Origin: Tragulus kanchil
Lineage: Eukaryota > Chordata > Mammalia > Artiodactyla > Tragulidae
Direction of reading: 5' to 3'
Assembly: GCA_022376925.1 (NCBI GenBank)
Contig: JAIOJX010000032.1
Location: 203,480,939 to 203,544,938 of the forward strand
Length of the DNA: 64,000 bases
Shown here: positions 44,988 through 56,827 of the stretch, piece after piece
Layout of the letters: each line of letters opens with the position of its first letter
Position numbering within the stretch: the first letter of the stretch is position 1
Made by a program: the position numbers and the translations under genes
Notes under the pieces: generated by a model
Seen by the model: only the letters and a program-made list of their open reading frames with translations
The model's database searches: none
What the model was told of the DNA's origin: nothing

Positions 44988-45174
44988 AGAAACACAGAAT
45001 CATTCCAAGAACAAGGAAGACCCTTGCCACTTTCATTCATTCATTTCAGACTAGTCATTATTTAGACTTTGCAATGGTTCTAGTCAAGCTGAGCCGGAGT
45101 ATGTGTCAGTTCCCGGCTTGGTGTCTTTATTATTGCCTCTGAAGGTAGAGTTACAGATGCTGTACCTGGAGAGA

Positions 45175-45270
45175 GTGCAAGCATGGGAGGGAGAGACAAG
45201 AGACATAGAAAATAAGACAGACAGAAAAAGACAGGCAGAGAAACAGAGTGAGTAAAAGGATGAAAAGGGA
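45175..45270. repeat. Purine-rich low-complexity tract
   Basis: Degenerate (gaca/gaaa)n sequence on the plus strand. Confidence 0.75.
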
Positions 45271-46715
45271 TGAAAATAAAAAGACACGGCTGATAGGGAA
45301 ATAAAGAAGACACAGACACCAGCCCCGGAATAATGAATCTCATTCAGCAAGTCCTCTATCTAGAAAGAAGCTGTTCAGAGCTTAGATGATATCTCTCTAT
45401 CCTGCTAGAGAATTAGGGATGGAATTCTCTAATTTTCTATTTCTTATGCTAATAGAAATTCAGCTTGCTTGTTCCGCTTGCTCTGAGTGAAGAATACAGT
45501 CCATGAGCGAAGGCAGCTGAGTCTGGGACGCGGGGCCTCCCAGGCTGGCAAGGCTGTGTGGGCCCTGCGGCGGGGCAGGGAGGAGGCTGGCCGAGCCATG
45601 TGCCATCAGCACTGTGACAGGCCTGGTGTGAGACAGCTAGCTACTCTTGGCTCTGCTCGGTGTGGGGCCCAGCCTGAGATGAATATTCAGCAGAAGTTGG
45701 TAAGAAAATGTCCCCCTGCTGAGCTGAGGGCTCAGGACGGGTCTTCCCCAAGTGCCCTCTCGCTCTGCCATGTCAGCATGTGGGTTCTGTCAACTCTGCC
45801 CAGCCTCTCCCAGCACCGAGGCGCTGCACTTCAGCCCACTGTCCACTCTGAGTCCCCGCAGGCTTCCCTTCTGTCCCCGCCACCACCCCCACAAATGCAC
45901 AGGACGGAGTTGTGGGGCTGGCCCATCTGTGACAGAGCGGAGGTCAGCTCGGGCCCTGGCAAAGGGGCCATTCAGAGCGGTGCTGGTGGGGCTGGCCACA
46001 CAGTGGGACTTCTCTCTAATTGGAAGCCTGGTGCCCTGCAGAACCCAGGGAACCGCCTGAGTGGGATGGAGCCAGCGATGACAGCCAGGCCGAGGCAAGC
46101 TGGAACATTCCGGTGCAGTGACAGCTTGAGCCATCGCCACAGAGCCTGGCTGTCCGACTCCTGGCCCCAGAGGAACAGGTGGCCGTGGAACAGGTCTTGG
46201 GCAAATTTCAAAGAGTTTCCTAATTTTACAGTTTCTGATTTACAGTCACAGACAAAGGCTTGCTTATGGGTACGTGACATGTTCCCCAACAGTTGCTGTC
46301 CTCTTTCCCTCCCTGAACCTCCTCCCACCTCACTCACATACTTGATGAACCAACCTAGAAAAACAAAACAGACTTGAGACATCAATCTGCTTTTTTACAT
46401 TACCTGCATGGAATGATCTAGTCCTGCCTGCAGTCAGCGACGGCTTCGTGACCTGTAAGCCTGGATGGGTGACCTAGTCTGATTCAGGGTGTCAAGTTTT
46501 AACATCCAAAGGCACATGACTTCAACAGCGAGGGGAAGAGGAATAAAGGAATCTGCTCTAGGAAGTTCAGGAACTGACTTTACTCTCATTTGCTTCGATG
46601 CTGCTAATAATAATGTGAACAGAGAGAGCGGGCTAGTTAAGCATGCGGGTAGGACTCCTGTCCAGTGGGGAAGCATGCAGGCATGGGAGGCATTCACATC
46701 CTGGCTCCTCCATGG

Positions 46716-46870
46716 ACTAGCTGTGTGACTCCATCCTTTCGGTGCCCAGTTTCTACAGCTGTAAAATGGGGGATCGTAATTACACCCACTTCATAGAGTT
46801 GTTTTAAGCATTCCATGGGATAACTTACTAAGTGCTATGCTAGGTACATAATAAATGTTCTGTACAATTC
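46716..46870 (+). repeat. MIR relic
   Basis: 'ctagctgtgtgactccatcc...gtgcccagtttctacagctgtaaaatgggggatcgtaat...tcatagagttgttttaag' is sense MIR. D14 starts inside it at 46796, so its tail is repeated at 47978-48052. Confidence 0.78.
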
Positions 46871-49165
46871 TTATTTGTTTAATAGATAAAACATTGAGCA
46901 AGGAGAGAAACCATATGGCTTTACCCTCATTTTTGCACTGAATCCTGCCCCGTTGCCACCTTTTCCAGACGACAACACTGACGCTCAGCAAGATGAGACA
47001 GCTTGTGTGGAGTGAGGCATCAGGGATGGGCAAAACAGGCTTCCCACTCCAGTTCAGTAGCAACCGCCACAGCCTGTCCTGCCGGCAGGCTTTCTTTTCA
47101 AAGGTGTGGTGACCTCAAGCCACCTGGGCAAGTGGCGGGGTGGGACAACTGCCTTGAGGTGGGACAACTTGTTTTGCTGGAGACTCGTGTCCTCTGATTT
47201 CGGGTATTCCTCTGTCTCCCAATAACCATAACTAAGCTAAGTCTCTCCCTCACCATACGCCCACCTGGCTACACCTTACAAGTTCACTGGAGCAGAGAGG
47301 AAAAATGGAGCAGAGAGGAAAAATGGACCAACATGTGAAAGCCTGGAGACTCTGTCCCCTGCTAGCCGTGTGGCATTACACCAGCCATGTGGAGAAGGAG
47401 GTGGCTGGATACCTCGAACATTCCCCAGGAAAGGGGCTGGCAAGGCAAGAAGGTTGACACGCCAGGGCTCCAGGAACGGAGTCCTCATCCTTTGTCCTGG
47501 TGTCCACAGGCGGCGCCCTCTTGCCACAGATCACTGCTGCTCTCCCCCACTAGAGCTCCTTATTAAAACGAGCCTTCCCTGCTCTGCATTTGCTCCAGGA
47601 CTCTCCAGCCAGTTGTCTCCATTTGCTGTTCACCAGCTTCTGTGCCCCATGTGTTGCTCAACTTGCCACACTTGGGAAACTGCACTGGCTCACTTGTCCG
47701 TTCATGCATTCATTCATCCTTGAGTGGACGAGCGGAGCAGCTACCCCATGAAAGGTGCCATGCCAGGTGGCGCCAGTAATCACAGCAAATAAACCCAACG
47801 TGGGCCAGTCTGCGTGGAGCACCAGGATGGCGGAGGAGAGTAAGCACAAATAAATGCACTGCCTGTAAATTAAAATGCACCCTGTGCAGGAGACTAATTT
47901 GGCTGTATGACCCCGAACAACAGGAAGACTGGCTTGTCCCATTTTTCATGGTAAAAGAACATCATGGTAATATATTCGAGTTGTTTTAAGCATTCCATGG
48001 GATAACTTACTAAGTGCTATGCTAGGTACATAATAAATGTTCTGTACAATTCTTATTTGTTTAATAGATAAAACATTGAGCAAGGAGAGAAACCATATGG
48101 CTTTACCCTCATTTTTGCACTGAATCCTGCCCCGTTGCCACCTTTTCCAGACGACAACACTGACGCTCAGCAAGATGAGACAGCTTGTGTGGAGTGAGGC
48201 ATCAGGGATGGGCAAAACAGGCTTCCCACTCCAGTTCAGTAGCAACCGCCACAGCCTGTCCTGCCGGCAGGCTTTCTTTTCAAAGGTGTGGTGACCTCAA
48301 GCCACCTGGGCAAGTGGCGGGGTGGGACAACTGCCTTGAGGTGGGACAACTTGTTTTGCTGGAGACTCGTGTCCTCTGATTTCGGGTATTCCTCTGTCTC
48401 CCAATAACCATAACTAAGCTAAGTCTCTCCCTCACCATACGCCCACCTGGCTACACCTTACAAGTTCACTGGAGCAGAGAGGAAAAATGGAGCAGAGAGG
48501 AAAAATGGACCAACATGTGAAAGCCTGGAGACTCTGTCCCCTGCTAGCCGTGTGGCATTACACCAGCCATGTGGAGAAGGAGGTGGCTGGATACCTCGAA
48601 CATTCCCCAGGAAAGGGGCTGGCAAGGCAAGAAGGTTGACACGCCAGGGCTCCAGGAACGGAGTCCTCATCCTTTGTCCTGGTGTCCACAGGCGGCGCCC
48701 TCTTGCCACAGATCACTGCTGCTCTCCTCCACTAGAGCTCCTTATTAAAACGAGCCTTCCCTGCTCTGCATTTGCTCCAGGACTCTCCAGCCAGTTGTCT
48801 CCATTTGCTGTTCACCAGCTTCTGTGCCCCATGTGTTGCTCAACTTGCCACACTTGGGAAACTGCACTGGCTCACTTGTCCGTTCATGCATTCATTCATC
48901 CTTGAGTGGACGAGCGGAGCAGCTACCCCATGAAAGGTGCCATGCCAGGTGGCGCCAGTAATCACAGCAAATAAACCCAACGTGGGCCAGTCTGCGTGGA
49001 GCACCAGGATGGCGGAGGAGAGTAAGCACAAATAAATGCACTGCCTGTAAATTAAAATGCACCCTGTGCAGGAGACTAATTTGGCTGTATGACCCCGAAC
49101 AACAGGAAGACTGGCTTGTCCCATTTTTTCATGGTAAAAAGAACATCATATTTGGTAATATATTC
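46796..49165. repeat. Tandem duplication D14 (left 46796-47978, right 47978-49165)
   Basis: Offset 1182, almost perfect except one substitution (ctctcccccac/ctctcctccac at about 47544/48726). Near the end of the left half several bases are lost (catttttcatggtaaaagaacatca-tgg against cattttttcatggtaaaaagaacatcatatttgg). Content is IFT43 intron. Confidence 0.96.
47291..47326. repeat. 18-bp perfect tandem pair
   Basis: Two adjacent AGCAGAGAGGAAAAATGG units. Also present in the D14 copy (48473-48508), so it predates D14. Confidence 0.95.
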
Positions 49166-49177
49166 AAATGCTATCAG

Positions 49178-49350
49178 TGGAATCTCTCAGTCATGTCCAA
49201 GTCTTTGCGACCCCATGGACAAGCCATGGAATTTTCCAGGCAAGAATACTGGTGTGGGTAGCTGTTTCCTTCTCGAGGGTGATCCTCCAAACCCAGGGAC
49301 AGAGCCCCGGTCTGCAGTGGATTCCTCACTGTCTGAACCACCCGGGAAGT
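49178..49350 (-). mobile_element. Bov-tA SINE
   Basis: Antisense: 'tctctcagtcatgtccaagtctttgcgaccccatggac...caagaatactggtgtgggtagc...ctgtctgaaccacccgggaag'. D15 starts inside it. Confidence 0.87.
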
Positions 49351-51547
49351 TACAGACAAGTTTAAGATGAAAAATGTCCTTTCCTTACATGAATCTCAGT
49401 CGTCACCCTGGAGGTGATGGTTATTAACCATTTCTCATACAGGTTGCTGAAGAAGAATTTGTGCATACACAGCACATACATCCTTTTAAAAATGTCTGCA
49501 AACGGCACGTTACATACCCATCATTCTGTGACTTTCACCTTTCCTTCTCAGTGTACAGACACATCTTATTCTTTTAAATGGCCACCTAATATTCTATTGA
49601 ATGGAGGCTGATGATGCACTTAATTCAGTTCAGAGAGAATCTAATTCAGGGCTTTGAGGGGCAGACTGAGGGGTGAGGGGAGGTCTTAGAACCAGGACAC
49701 TATAGCCAGAGGATAAACAGCGCCACGCCAGGCAGGGGATAGCGAGCACACGGGCACCAGGAGGTGAGGAGCAACCCCGCGGGCGGGCGCGGTCGGTGTG
49801 GAGGGCCCAGGAGAGAGCCGCACAGGGCGAGCAGGAGAGAGGGCGTCAGGCACCTGGCGAGGCAGAACCTGCGGCAGCCAGCCAGGAGACGCGCGTGATA
49901 GGCGCCTGCTACTGACAAGACCCCTTTCGAGGCACATTAGGGGCAAACCCAGACAGACCAAGCATGGACAAGTTGCAAAGGGGGGGCCTATACCCTTAAA
50001 ACATGATGATAAATGAGCAGAATAAGGGAAGTACACATCCCTTCCTTTGTGGATCACCTTGGAAGCCAACAAGCAGAATTCAGAATTTCCTACTCTGTCT
50101 TACCATAATACTTTATTCAAGGCCACAGGATGGACCTGATCATCTCGCTGTAGGCAGAGTACGAGAAGCTTGCCCTCGGCCTGCCTCCTAGATGATGAAC
50201 TAGTTGAGGGTGATGACCCATGGCCCAGTCCCTTCTACATTCCCAAAGACAGGCAAACTAAAGGATAACTGAATAGAAGCGTATCAGTAAAGGCCCCTCA
50301 AATCTGAAAGTCACATATATGGAAGGACCACATCCATCTTCTCTAGATCATTCCAGTTGTAGTATAACTGTTAACGACTCTCAAAGCTGCTTAAGCAGGA
50401 TTCACTGTTTCCTTCTCGAGGGTGATCCTCCAAACCCAGGGACAGAGCCCCGGTCTGCAGTGGATTCCTCACTGTCTGAACCACCCGGGAAGTTACAGAC
50501 AAGTTTAAGATGAAAAATGTCCTTTCCTTACATGAATCTCAGTCGTCACCCTGGAGGTGATGGTTATTAACCATTTCTCATACAGGTTGCTGAAGAAGAA
50601 TTTGTGCATACACAGCACATACATCCTTTTAAAAATGTCTGCAAACGGCACGTTACATACCCATCATTCTGTGACTTTCACCTTTCCTTCTCAGTGTACA
50701 GACACATCTTATTCTTTTAAATGGCCACCTAATATTCTATTGAATGGAGGCTGATGATGCACTTAATTCAGTTCAGAGAGAATCTAATTCAGGGCTTTGA
50801 GGGGCAGACTGAGGGGTGAGGGGAGGTCTTAGAACCAGGACACTATAGCCAGAGGATAAACAGCGCCACGCCAGGCAGGGGATAGCGAGCACACGGGCAC
50901 CAGGAGGTGAGGAGCAACCCCGCGGGCGGGCGCGGTCGGTGTGGAGGGCCCAGGAGAGAGCCGCACAGGGCGAGCAGGAGAGAGGGCGTCAGGCACCTGG
51001 CGAGGCAGAACCTGCGGCAGCCAGCCAGGAGACGCGCGTGATAGGCGCCTGCTACTGACAAGACCCCTTTCGAGGCACATTAGGGGCAAACCCAGACAGA
51101 CCAAGCATGGACAAGTTGCAAAGGGAGGGCCTATACCCTTAAAACATGATGATAAATGAGCAGAATAAGGGAAGTACACATCCCTTCCTTTGTGGATCAC
51201 CTTGGAAGCCAACAAGCAGAATTCAGAATTTCCTACTCTGTCTTACCATAATACTTTATTCAAGGCCACAGGATGGACCTGATCATCTCGCTGTAGGCAG
51301 AGTACGAGAAGCTTGCCCTCGGCCTGCCTCCTAGATGATGAACTAGTTGAGGGTGATGACCCATGGCCCAGTCCCTTCTACATTCCCAAAGACAGGCAAA
51401 CTAAAGGATAACTGAATAGAAGCGTATCAGTAAAGGCCCCTCAAATCTGAAAGTCACATATATGGAAGGACCACATCCATCTTCTCTAGATCATTCCAGT
51501 TGTAGTATAACTGTTAACGACTCTCAAAGCTGCTTAAGCAGGATTCA
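49262..51547. repeat. Tandem duplication D15 (left 49262-50404, right 50405-51547)
   Basis: Offset 1143 throughout. One substitution seen (gggggggcc/ggagggcc at about 49984/51127). The right half begins with a headless Bov-tA (50405-50493). Content is otherwise unannotated, including a GC-rich patch at 49775-49900. Confidence 0.96.
50405..50493 (-). mobile_element. Bov-tA part (D15 copy)
   Basis: Partial copy of 49262-49350, cut by the D15 junction. Confidence 0.87.
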
Positions 51548-52033
51548 TTTCACAAGGACAACCAAGAGCAATCCTTAGACATTTCCTGGGTTTGTGGCAT
51601 CATAGTCACCTGAGAGCTACAAGGTCTGTTGGGAAGTGCCTGTGCACATACAAGAAATGATGGAGGAGTGGGGAAAAGTTACAGAGAAAGGGTCATTCAA
51701 ATGTGGTCCCTATGGACCCCAGGACTTCCATCCTCAGGTTGGGTCACACTGCTCTTCACCAGTCTCCCTAGGCTTCCTCTTGATCTCTAGCATGCCCAAC
51801 CCGACCACTCCAGTCTCTGGGAGCCTCAGTAAAGGCTTGTTAATGCACAGCAACAACAGGAAGAACTAATTCCAAAGAGATAGGCTGCCAGTGGAAAACT
51901 CACCATAGTATCAGTCTGCCAAAGTGTCTACCCACTAACCAACCACCAGATGAAGATGCAGAAATAAATGAGGGGTGCCTAAATAAATAATGGAAATAAA
52001 TAATAGAAACACGTGGGAACACCAGCAGGATCA
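51548..52033. other. Unannotated intronic interval
   Basis: No gene or clear repeat recognised. AT-rich 'taaataaataatggaaataaataatag' near 51980. Confidence 0.5.
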
Positions 52034-54272
52034 TTTACAACTGGTTTCAAAGATGTGAGAAGCTGCCATTTGCCCTGAAATCCACGCATTACGGATAATG
52101 CCATCACGCCTGTGCACTAAAACGCTAAGTACCCACAAAGTCCCAGAGGGATCCTTTCCAGCCCCTGTGGCTTGACAGCAAGAAGCCTGCCTGCCTCTTG
52201 CAAAGACCTGGGCCGCAGATCTCTGCGATGCAGTCTGTGATAGCCTGCCTTCACATCTAGCTTTCATTTTTATGGTACTAGAACAGAAAGTGATTTCTTA
52301 GACTGGACTCCACCTGCACTGACAGCAGCCTGAGCACCACTCAGGCTCTTTCCCTGGAGAGTAAGTCCTCCTGAAGAGGAAGGGAAGAATGAAGGAGGTG
52401 CCCTGATCCGGCCCCCAGTCATCCAGGCAAAGATGGTGCCGGCTGGGAGCTGTTCCTCTGTGTTTCTTTAGATTTCACTCTGTGTGGATGGTTCTTGGTT
52501 GGGGATTTCTGAATGGACTTCCCTGGTCGTGGCCAGAAGGGTTTCTAGAGAACCATGGGAAGCCTCTTCTAAACACTAGCACATTCTGATCTTGATGCGT
52601 TAGTTAATGGTACTGGGGCAGGCCTACCTGGACAGGTCCTTCTAGGTGCTGATCTGTCCCCTTCAGTTACTAACCTTGCCCCTTCCCCAGCGCCGAGGCC
52701 CCATGCAGTCCTGCAGCTTCTCCCTGGCAACACGCTGGCCACTTCAGAGAAGCTGTGGGCTGCCAAGGGCTCACATCCATTATTTTAAATGTACAGCCAC
52801 GTTCACCAACTCACCTGAAAGGGACCTGGACATGCTGAGGAGGGACACCCCAAGAAGAGTAGTCAAGACAACCCTCAACACTATGTTCAAAGTCAACTGA
52901 CCCTAAGCAGAGCTCATGAGCGAAAGGATAGAATGTCCATGTTTCTGGGAGATGGCAACTTTATACCCGAGATCATTATAATTTTTCTGCAGCTGCAAAA
53001 CTTTGTTTTACTGAATGCTGTTACCTTCTGCATCACGTATGGGGAATTTTAAACAGGCAAATGGAAGAAGGTCTGATTGAAGATGAAGTTAAGTGAAAGA
53101 AATTGGTCTCATTTAGCACATGACAGGATTCATCTGTGTTCCAAGGTCCACTAGTGGTTTACAACTGGTTTCAAAGATGTGAGAAGCTGCCATTTGCCCT
53201 GAAATCCACGCACGGATAATGCCATCACGCCTGTGCACTAAAACGCTAAGTACCCACAAAGTCCCAGAGGGATCCTTTCCAGCCCCTGTGGCTTGACAGC
53301 AAGAAGCCTGCCTGCCTCTTGCAAAGACCTGGGCGAGATCTCTGCATGCAGTCTGTGATAGCCTGCCTTCACATCTAGCTTTCATTTTATGGTACTAGAA
53401 CAGAAAGTGATTTCTTAGACTGGACTCCACCTGCACTGACAGCAGCCTGAGCACCACTCAGGCTCTTTCCCTGGAGAGTAAGTCCTCCTGAAGAGGAAGG
53501 GAAGAATGAAGGAGGTGCCCTGATCCGGCCCCCAGTCATCCAGGCAAAGATGGTGCCGGCTGGGAGCTGTTCCTCTGTGTTTCTTTAGATTTCACTCTGT
53601 GTGGATGGTTCTTGGTTGGGGATTTCTGAATGGACTTCCCTGGTCGTGGCCAGAAGGGTTTCTAGAGAACCATGGGAAGCCTCTTCTAAACACTAGCACA
53701 TTCTGATCTTGATGCGTTAGTTAATGGTACTGGGGCAGGCCTACCTGGACAGGTCCTTCTAGGTGCTGATCTGTCCCCTTCAGTTACTAACCTTGCCCCT
53801 TCCCCAGCGCCGAGGCCCCATGCAGTCCTGCAGCTTCTCCCCTGGCAATACGCTGGCCACTTCAGAGAAGCTGTGGGCTGCCAAGGGCTCACATCCATTA
53901 TTTTAAATGTACAGCCACGTTCACCAACTCACCTGAAAGGGACCTGGACATGCTGAGGAGGGACACCCCAAGAAGAGTAGTCAAGACAACCCTCAACACT
54001 ATGTTCAAAGTCAACTGACCCTAAGCAGAGCTCATGAGCGAAAGGATAGAATGTCCATGTTTCTGGGAGATGGCAACTTTATACCCGAGATCATTATAAT
54101 TTTTCTCTGCAGCTGCAAAACTTTGTTTTACTGAATGCTGTTACCTTCTGCATCACGTATGGGGAATTTTAAACAGGCAAATGGAAGAAGGTCTGATTGA
54201 AGATGAAGTTAAGTGAAAGAAATTGGTCTCATTTAGCACATGACAGGATTCATCTGTGTTCCCAAGTCCACT
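52034..54272. repeat. Tandem duplication D16 (left 52034-53152, right 53158-54272)
   Basis: Offset 1124, falling to 1117. The start of the right half has lost short pieces (cacgcattacggat/cacgcacggat, gggccgcagatctctgcgatgcag/gggcgagatctctgcatgcag). The end of the left half is also altered (ttccaaggtccact/ttcccaagtccact). This is the clearest case of wear at both unit ends. Confidence 0.94.
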
Positions 54273-56193
54273 GAGGTGGCATCATGGGCGTTTCATATTC
54301 ATGAGCTGCTGCGACACTGTGTCCCCTCATTTACAAAGAGCCGTGTTCAGCAAATTCTGTCCCTGTGGACACTCCATGCATTTCATGGTCTTGTCAGAGA
54401 GACATCAAACGCTCCAGTAACCAAATACCAGAAAATGGCTTTAATTAGTGGATCTCAATCGTATAAATAATTTTTTTTACTAAGTGAAAAAATGGAGAAT
54501 TTTTTTTTTTAAGGGAGAAGAAAAGGGGAAAGCAGTAGGCAACAGGCTTCAAACACTTGAAGGAACAAGGGGAAGGGACGTTCTCAGAGGAGCTCTGGGC
54601 CCCTGCATTCCCTGGGTGGACAGGGGTCCCAGGACAAAAAGGCACCCGCAGGTCCCCGGCAGGTCTGCCTTGTGAAGACTCATCCCTGGCAAGGCCACCT
54701 GACCAGCCCAGTCACTGGGCTGGGTGGATAGAGGCAGCCCTCAGAGAAGAGTCTGAAACTGTGAAACTGTTGGCCAGAGGGCCCACTGCAGGGTCGGAGA
54801 AACAGATTCTGACGATGGGCAAAAGGCACACAAGCGGGTTCCTGAGGAAGTGAGTGCCACAGACAGGAAGATGCCCGTCTCCTGAGAGGCTGGCTTGCAG
54901 TGGGGGTGGGATTTCATCCACATCCCATTTATGTTGAGAGGTGTCTGTGCTTCTATCAAACCAAGCCCCTCCTCACGCTACTGGGGAAAGAGATCAGCGA
55001 CTTCAAGAACAACATCAAAACAACTGGTGTTGGGCTTCCCTTGTGGCTCAGTGGATAAGAACCTGAAAGGGACCTGGACATGCTGAGGAGGGACACCCCA
55101 AGAAGAGTAGTCAAGACAACCCTCAACACTATGTTCAAAGTCAACTGACCCTAAGCAGAGCTCATGAGCGAAAGGATAGAATGTCCATGTTTCTGGGAGA
55201 TGGCAACTTTATACCCGAGATCATTATAATTTTTCTCTGCAGCTGCAAAACTTTGTTTTACTGAATGCTGTTACCTTCTGCATCACGTATGGGGAATTTT
55301 AAACAGGCAAATGGAAGAAGGTCTGATTGAAGATGAAGTTAAGTGAAAGAAATTGGTCTCATTTAGCACATGACAGGATTCATCTGTGTTCCCAAGTCCA
55401 CTGAGGTGGCATCATGGGCGTTTCATATTCATGAGCTGCTGCGACACTGTGTCCCCTCATTTACAAAGAGCCGTGTTCAGCAAATTCTGTCCCTGTGGAC
55501 ACTCCATGCATTTCATGGTCTTGTCAGAGAGACATCAAACGCTCCAGTAACCAAATACCAGAAAATGGCTTTAATTAGTGGATCTCAATCGTATAAATAA
55601 TTTTTTTTACTAAGTGAAAAAATGGAGAATTTTTTTTTTTAAGGGAGAAGAAAAGGGGAAAGCAGTAGGCAACAGGCTTCAAACACTTGAAGGAACAAGG
55701 GGAAGGGACGTTCTCAGAGGAGCTCTGGGCCCCTGCATTCCCTGGGTGGACAGGGGTCCCAGGACAAAAAGGCACCCGCAGGTCCCCGGCAGGTCTGCCT
55801 TGTGAAGACTCATCCCTGGCAAGGCCACCTGACCAGCCCAGTCACTGGGCTGGGTGGATAGAGGCAGCCCTCAGAGAAGAGTCTGAAACTGTGAAACTGT
55901 TGGCCAGAGGGCCCACTGCAGGGACGGAGAAACAGATTCTGACGATGGGCAAAAGGCACACAAGCGGGTTCCTGAGGAAGTGAGTGCCACAGACAGGAAG
56001 ATGCCCGTCTCCTGAGAGGCTGGCTTGCAGTGGGGGTGGGATTTCATCCACATCCCATTTATGTTGAGAGGTGTCTGTGCTTCTATCAAACCAAGCCCCT
56101 CCTCACGCTACTGGGGAAAGAGATCAGCGACTTCAAGAACAACATCAAAACAACTGGTGTTGGGCTTCCCTTGTGGCTCAGTGGATAAGAACC
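53931..56193. repeat. Tandem duplication D17 (left 53931-55063, right 55061-56193)
   Basis: Offset 1130 throughout. One substitution (cagggtcgg/cagggacgg at about 54795/55925). The left half ends 30 bp inside a CHR-2 SINE. With D16, about 340 bp occurs three times (about 52813-53152, 53931-54272, 55061-55402). Confidence 0.96.
55033..55063 (+). mobile_element. CHR-2 SINE head cut by the D17 junction
   Basis: First 31 bp of the SINE seen complete at 56163-56335. Confidence 0.88.
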
Positions 56194-56335
56194 CGTCTGC
56201 CAACGTGGGAGAACCAGGTTCAATCCCTGATCTGGGAAGATCCCACATACCACAGAGCAGCTAAACCCACACAACAACAAAGACCCAGCACAGCCAAAAA
56301 TAAATAAATAAAAGTTTAAAAAAAAAAAACAAAAC
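56163..56335 (+). mobile_element. CHR-2-type SINE with clean target-site duplication
   Basis: 'ggcttcccttgtggctcagtgg...aggttcaatccctgatctgggaagatcccacatacc', with an A-rich tail. The 16-bp duplication AAAACAACTGGTGTTG lies at 56147-56162 and 56336-56351. Confidence 0.93.
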
Positions 56336-56459
56336 AAAACAACTGGTGTTGAACCTAAGTGCAAAGCAGAAACAGAGACCGACGCAGAGAACAAATGTAT
56401 GGACACCAACATCTGTCTCCTCCAGCTACGAATATCGCCCCCTCCCCAGGGGGAGGAAG

Positions 56460-56705
56460 GTAGGATGAAGTGGGAGACTGAGATTGACATATGTATCGAT
56501 ACATTACCATGCATAAAACAGAAAGCTAATGAGAACCCACTGTATAGCACAGGGAACTCTACTCAATGCTCTGTGGTGACCTGAATGAGAAGGAAACTTA
56601 AAAGGCTAAACGTCTACATATGGCTGATTCACTGTACTGTACAGCAGAAAACTAACACAACAGTAAAGCAACTATACTCCCAAAAAACCACAAAAAACCC
56701 ACCAG
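56460..56705 (+). mobile_element. L1 3' UTR fragment
   Basis: 'ccactgtatagcacagggaactctactcaatgctctg...tggctgattcactgtactgtacagcagaaaactaacac' is the sense ruminant L1 3' end. Confidence 0.78.
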
Positions 56706-56827
56706 TAGATTGTTCCTCCACCCCCTCAGGCTGTGGCAACTCTCCTGGCTGAGGACGGGCTGGAGAGAAGGGCTGGGACTGAGTCTGTCCCTGAGATAAG
56801 CCGGCCTCAGGGGGTGTGGCGCGGGCC

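Larger units (their letters stand above)
43844..46715 (-). other. IFT43: IFT43 intron, first part
   Basis: Inferred to be intronic because the missing N-terminal exons must lie further right. No exon recognised. A 296-codon open frame at 45487-46377 has no domain and I do not accept it. Confidence 0.6.

Noticed and set aside
45487..46377. 296-codon open frame on the plus strand inside the IFT43 intron
   Set aside because: Low-complexity Ser/Pro/Arg-rich translation without domain or conserved motif, with an antisense frame open as well. Likely chance.
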